64,000 bases of DNA from Paroedura picta. Taxonomy: Eukaryota > Chordata > Lepidosauria > Squamata > Gekkonidae. The DNA is taken from contig NC_135374.1 of assembly GCF_049243985.1 (NCBI RefSeq), positions 67,571,434 through 67,635,433 on the forward strand, written 5' to 3'. Position 1 is the stretch's first letter, and every line of letters begins with the position of its first letter. Under the pieces are notes generated by a model. That model saw nothing but the letters and a program-made list of their open reading frames with translations. It ran no database searches and was not told where the DNA came from. Below are positions 58,856-64,000 of the stretch, piece after piece. A program made the position numbers and the translations under genes.

Positions 58856-60279
58856 CCTAATGAACAAATACATATTCTACCATTGCTTTTAGCTGTACCT
58901 GCCCAAGGGCAAGACAGCATGCTGACCATACAAAGGCATCATGCCTCAGAGTTCACTTCTCATAACAGAGTATCCTTGTATCAGTATTCTAAATAGATTA
59001 CTTTTTTGCTGTAGAGGACTTGTGGTAGACTCAGTCCATTCTGACTCAGGATTTCCGCCCCATTCCCAAGGAGAATCCATTATGTGACCCCCAAACAAAA
59101 ATATTTGGCCAAATACCACCCAAAGTAGTAAATACTTTCAGGAATATATAATTGGGAACAACCAGAAACATGAAAGTAGGATGAACTGAAATATTGTAAA
59201 TTTCATCCCTCCCATTTTCTTTTTTACAATAAGCCCATGTTCTGTAAAGCTAGATCCCTTTTAGGGTTTTTTTTAGCTGGCCCCAATAATGGTATTCTAA
59301 AATAGCTTCAGTTTGCACATGATTATAATGGGTGCCAAGGAGGAGAGATCAAATGAATAGTTTGGGATCATCATTTGTATTTTAACTAACCACAGAACTG
59401 ATATGATGCATGGGCTTACTGTGACATATTTAGGAAAGAAAAAGGCAGGCTTTGCACAACAAAAATATATACTATGTAACTTGCTATATTAGCAATATAT
59501 TTCTCTTCTTTTTATTTAGCCACTTTGATCCAGCATTATACTTCATCTTATGTACCTGTGACTTCCCTGAAGTGAATGACATCACAATGAAATAAATTAA
59601 CAGCCACCTTTTAGTTAAATACAAACAGAAACTCACAACCTTATGTTCTAAGAGCTAGAAACATTAACTGGACTTTGTTTCAGTAAACGATATCATACTG
59701 TCAGTCTATCCAAAGGCCCTTTTTAATGAGACTGCTAAAGAGAAATTATTTAGCTGTTCTTGCAAAGCTATTATGAAGAAGCGACTAAGGCAACTAAAAC
59801 TTTACATAAGCTGGGCAATGATCTAACTTCCTGTAAAACTATTATTTCAGTTAGTAAAACTATATTGAGGTCCTCTGGAGTGTGAAAATGCATTTGATTA
59901 CATCTTATCAGTGTTTAGCAGATTGTTCTCCTAACTAAATAGCTGCAATTGTTTTAGATCCCCTAGAAGGTGCCAGTGTCGCACACACATGGCTCCTATA
60001 TGAACTCTTTTCTTCTTCCATTAGTTCTTACTGGGAATATTTATGGGAAGCTGGGGGTATTTTTAAAGATACTGGCACCAAAACTGCTAGGGAGCTGCTG
60101 GGGCTTGTCCTTTAAATAACTCTCATATTTCAGGTCAATTGGACCAACTGGCCCCCAGTCATCCTCCATTGTTTCCTATGGTGGGAAAACAACCTCAAAA
60201 ATGTAAAACCTGTGAATGTTTTCCCAAAGGGACACTATTGGAAGCAATTGCTAAGCTGTACCAATGTAAGCTGTACCAA
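58856..60279. other. intergenic, no recognised feature
   Basis: About 1.4 kb of A/T-rich sequence without recognised repeat or exon. Confidence 0.35.
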
Positions 60280-60558
60280 GAGCCTCTTGTGGCGCAGAGT
60301 GGTAAGGCAGCCGCCTGAAAGCTTTGCCCATGAGGTTGGGAGTTCAATCCCAGCAGCCGGCTCAAGGTTGACTCAGCCTTCCATCCTTCCGAGGTCGGTA
60401 AAATGAGTACCCAGCTTGCTGGGGGGTAACCGGTAATGACTGGGGAAGGCACTGGCAAACCACCCCGTATTGAGTCTGCCATGAAAACGCTGGAGGGCGT
60501 CACCCCAAGGGTCAGACATGACTCGGTGCTTGCACAGGGGATACCTTTACCTTTACCA
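60280..60558 (+). mobile_element. Sauria-type SINE
   Basis: A well-preserved copy from AGAGCCTCTTGTGGCGCAGA to GGGGATACCTTTACCTTTAC. Confidence 0.92.
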
Positions 60559-60939
60559 ATGTAAAACGAGGAAATCTGAACCTATGTAACATGTATCTAA
60601 ACCTTTGAAATACATGAGGCCTAGATGTGCTAAAGAGGAGTTGCTGAAGGTTGTAATGAGGAGACCACAAAGTCTGAGCAATGCAACAGGATCTGCATAA
60701 ACTCATTGGCTGAGCACATGTCAACATGCACAAAATCCTTTGTCACATCTATATCATTCCGTTTGATAAACACAAGAATGTCCTTATCTACATACATAAG
60801 AAAATGCCCATGCAAGAGAATGCCCATGTACAGAACCACTGTAAGTAAAACAGAGTTTTCATACACTGTGGTCCCTACAATGGGCAGAATGTTCATCTGC
60901 AATATAAAAGCCTCTCCTTCACTTTCAGTTCCATGCTCA

Positions 60940-61228
60940 AGAGCCAGCTTGGTGTAGTGGTTAGGAGCACGGACTTCTGGCGAGCCGGGTTTGATTCCCC
61001 GCTCCTTCTCCACATGCAACCAGCTGGATGACCCTGGGCTCACCACAGCACTGATAAAGCTGCTCTGACTAAGTAGTAATATCAGGGCTCTCTCAGCCTC
61101 ACCCACCTCACAGGGTGTCTGTTGTGGGGAGAGGAAAGGTGAATGTAAGCTGCTTTAAGACTCCTTCGGGTAGAGAAAGGTGGCATATAAGAAACAACTC
61201 TTTTTCTTTGAGTAGTAGTAGTAGTACA
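60940..61228 (+). mobile_element. tRNA-derived SINE, family A
   Basis: GAGCCAGCTTGGTGTAGTGG head, GCCGGGTTTGATTCCCC box B, and an ending at AAGAAACAACTCTTTTTC then (AGT) about 5. Confidence 0.88.
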
Positions 61229-61532
61229 TAGGCCTGAAGGTGTCCTAAGCCCTTGATACAAACACACTTTTCATCTTCTGAGAGATGTACCTTCAATCAT
61301 TGCACTTTATAAACTAATTTCTAGCTCACAAATACAGATAAATTAAGTGTAGTATATTTCCAGACAGCCAATCTCTGAAGAATATGGACTTTATCCTGGG
61401 AACAAGTCAACATACCCACTGTCATGTCACTTATTTGGGACAATGTCATTAGAAAACGAATGGAAACACGTATACAACATAACAGTGTTATAACAATACA
61501 AAGGTCAAGTTACATATTTTTGCCATGCTATG

Positions 61533-62102
61533 GGGACTGCAGCAAAGAAATTAAAAGACGCTTGCTCCTGGGGAGGAAAGCTATGACAAATCTAGACAGC
61601 ATCCTAAAAAGCAGAGACATCACCCTGCCAACAAAAGTGCGTTTAGTCAAGGCTATGGTCTTCCCAGTTGCAATGTATGGCTGCGAGAGTTGGACCATAA
61701 GGAAGGCCGAGCGTCAAAGAATTGAGGCTTTTGAACTCTGGTGCTGGAGAAGACTCTTGCGAGTCCCTTGGACTGCAAGGCGAATAAACCGGTCAGTCCT
61801 AGAGGAGATCAACCCTGACTGCTCTGTAGAAGGCCAGATCCTGAAGATGAAACTCAAATACTTTGGCCCCCTCATGAGAAGGAAGGACTCCCTGGAGAAG
61901 AGCCTAATGCTGGGAGCGATCGAGGGCAAAAGAAGAAGGGGACGACAGAGAATGAGGTGGCTGGATGGAGTCACTGAAGCAGTAGGTGCAAACTTAAATG
62001 GACTCCGGGGAATGGTAGAGGACAGGAAGGCCTGGAGGATCATTGTCCATGGGGTCGCGATGGGTCGGACACGACTTCGCACATAACAACAATAACAACA
62101 AT
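61533..62102 (+). mobile_element. Bov-B LINE 3' end
   Basis: It starts abruptly at GGGACTGCAGCAAAGAAATT, inside the RT gene, and stays open to about 62086. It matches 44757-45310 with roughly 20 differences counted by eye. The tail is CGCACATAACAACAATAAC. Confidence 0.93.
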
Positions 62103-62407
62103 GTGATGCTTGCCTCTTCTTACTTTGTGGCTGTACCATGAACTGTCTTTACAAAGCATAAATGGAGTCAGTCTGACAGATAGGGCGAAGCTATAAAACA
62201 TTCATACATGAACTAACTATAAAACATTTATATATGAAAAATGAAGATACAACTAGGCACTGTACCCTGCAGCTGCTAAGCACAGGCTAGGTTTTAGCTG
62301 GCTAGTGTCACCCACACAGCAGCTAAAACAGGGTTCTTTATTATTTCTATATTATCATCCCATTTACAATTTGTCTTTTTCTCATTATGTTACATGATAA
62401 TGTGGAG

Positions 62408-62577
62408 TAGGGTTGTGCGCGGCTGCATCTGAATCGGCCACTCTAGGCCACTGCAGCTAGCGCCTCACTGCAGGGGGAGAGGGAGGGTGCGTGGCCGCAC
62501 ACCCTCCCCCCCCACAGTGGGGCGCTAGCTGCAGTGGCCTGGAGTGGCCGATTCAGATGCAGCCATGCACAACCCTA
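62408..62577. mobile_element. hairpin MITE with perfect 8-bp target duplication
   Basis: Arms start TAGGGTTGTGCGCGGCTGCA and end in the near-complement TGCACAACCCTA, with the palindrome reaching GGCGCTAGCTGCAGTGGCC. The flanking duplication is ATGTGGAG (62400-62407, 62578-62585). Confidence 0.88.
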
Positions 62578-62585
62578 ATGTGGAG

Positions 62586-63763
62586 TGTGGGAAAGGGATG
62601 CACAGGTTCAAATCCTCAGTCAGCAGCTTATGCACTCTGGATGATTTTCGGTAAACAGGCCTGACTTACTTTGCAGATAGACTCTTTGAATGCCTTGGAA
62701 GAAGGTGGGATAAAAATACAGAGACCAGCCAGAGAGAGACCAGTCAGAGAGAATTACCTATATGATCCAAGCTCTTCAGTGCTGAAACCCTAAAGCCAAA
62801 CCAAGCAGTACCTTGAACTTCATAACTTGAGCTTCACTTCATAACTCTAACCAATGCTCTTTTCCTTTTGTTTTCAATAATCTCGATAATGTTTGAGCCA
62901 ATGGAAACATCAGAAGCAGAACTGTTTGTATAAAATCACACACACACCGCATTTACTCACACTTCTAGCAACTAAGCTCTTACTTTTATACTATTTATAA
63001 ATAGCACCCCCTGTGTGCCCATTAATCAGAGCTTGCTTAGCATTTTACAAAGCAAAACCATAATTGAACAAGGCAAATTACAACAAAAAGAAAACTGAAA
63101 GACCAAGTCTCTAAGCTGCCTTCTGGAGAGAGTCAACATTTGTGGCACTTGGAAGGAAAATTTGGCAGGTCAATGTCAAAGGCTTGAATTAAGTGGCTAC
63201 ATTCTTTCTGTGTGTTCCTGTTTGGATCCAGATGTTTCTGGTTCCAGTCAAGAAAATAATACTATAGGGAATGGAGATAAACTTGACACAGGATAGAACT
63301 TTCCCATTTCCTGCAATCAGTTCAGCTCCTTTCCTGGAATAAGTCACTTTGTCATTGTTCAGTCTTTTCTTTCTGGACTTGGGAGACTTCTTGGGACAAA
63401 GTTCATGAGTCCCTGAATCTAAAGTGAAGCATATTGTCCAGAAAGCATACCATCTGCATCAGTTGACAGGCATTCAAATTACCATCATAGTTGCTGAACA
63501 ACCAAACTAGCATTGCAACAATTTGACAGGACTTAGACATGCCCTCCGATTAAGGAATTCAGAAGTGACAGATAACTTGAGGTAAAACCAACAAACAGCA
63601 TTAATCTACAATATGCACAGATCAACCAAACTCCCCTGTGGGGTATATGCCTGGAAGAGTATCTGGCTAGACACTCTCACTCCATGAACATCACGAGAAA
63701 GAGATCTTGAATCAAGTCATCTGCTGCTTTAATGTGGTACCTTCTCAATATCAAACACTTGTT
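62586..63763 (-). other. probable XK 3' UTR and downstream sequence
   Basis: About 1.2 kb without a recognisable repeat or gene, lying directly after the XK stop on the - strand. The human XK 3' UTR is several kb long, so transcription through here is likely; no polyadenylation site was decided. Confidence 0.35.
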
Positions 63764-64000
63764 CTAGGCATTGGAAGAAACACTGTGGTGTGCATTTCCA
63801 TTCTGGGATTCACTCGCTTTGTAACTGGCTTGTGTATTATAATCAGGATCATCTGGGGATTTCAAATCTGCTTTTTCCACCGAGTTGCTGGATGTCCCAG
63901 GCTTGCAGATGAAACAAAAGAATCTGAAACACATAGCCAATCCTTCTGAAATATTAGACGAGAAAAGTTTCTTGCATGGGTGGCAAAACTGGTAGAACAC
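63764..64000 (-). CDS. XK: XK, C-terminal part of last exon (partial)
   Basis: XK is a multi-pass membrane protein of the Xkr scramblase family, partner of VPS13A and linked in human to the Kell blood group protein. The window holds its last 78 codons, starting [20 protein letters not shown] and ending at TAG 63764-63766. The human equivalent is [20 protein letters not shown]. After this motif the tail diverges and is rich in S, D and N, as expected for a cytosolic end. The frame is open to the window edge. Position beyond the CYBB 5' end and on the same strand matches human order. Confidence 0.9.
   Translation of the reverse strand: [78 protein letters not shown]

Overview
This is a nuclear window from a vertebrate, most likely a squamate reptile and probably a lizard. 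The genes have vertebrate exon-intron structure with GT-AG splice sites. The repeats fit Squamata: CR1 and L2-type LINEs, Bov-B (RTE) LINEs, Sauria-type SINEs with Bov-B-like tails ending in ACCTTT, a second tRNA-derived SINE with (TTC)n tails, and several hAT-type MITEs. I cannot name the species. Three host genes form the block DYNLT3 - CYBB - XK, which in human lies in the same order and relative orientation at Xp21.1. DYNLT3 (dynein light chain Tctex-type 3) is on the + strand; its exons 2 to 5 lie between 828 and 12186 and exon 1 is left of the window. CYBB (NOX2, gp91phox) is on the - strand and complete: 13 coding exons from 51449 down to 25340 sum to 1713 nt (570 codons). Every exon length matches the human coding-exon lengths as I remember them, with no stop and all splice sites GT-AG. 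XK is on the - strand and only its last 78 codons are present (63764-64000); the rest lies right of the window. DYNLT3 and CYBB converge tail to tail across about 13 kb; CYBB and XK are co-directional, about 12 kb apart. Layout: 1-12186 DYNLT3, with a repeat-filled intron 4; 12187 to about 14090 its probable 3' UTR; 14.2-18.3 kb a nearly full-length L2-type LINE on the - strand, with a second LINE fragment inserted head-on in its 5' part; 18.3-25.3 kb repeats, including an old CR1-clade LINE on the - strand at 21.3-23.3 kb; 25.3-51.4 kb CYBB; 51.45-63.76 kb the CYBB promoter side, then repeats, then probable XK 3' UTR; 63.76-64 kb XK. CYBB intron 3 (9.3 kb) holds hAT elements, a Bov-B LINE, a CR1 end and SINEs. 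Functionally, CYBB makes the catalytic subunit of the phagocyte NADPH oxidase. Just upstream of its start codon is a composite ETS/IRF site like the PU.1/IRF site of the human CYBB promoter, so myeloid control is likely conserved. DYNLT3 (dynein cargo adaptor) and XK (phospholipid scramblase-family membrane protein) are neighbours rather than members of one pathway. I found no unknown multi-gene system. The most unusual signals are the LINE whose endonuclease-RT frame is broken by one stop, the 104-bp near-perfect direct repeat in CYBB intron 3, the hAT elements with tandem-repeat interiors, the GC/CpG-rich insertion in CYBB intron 7, and the (GAA)n tract seeded by a SINE tail in CYBB intron 11.
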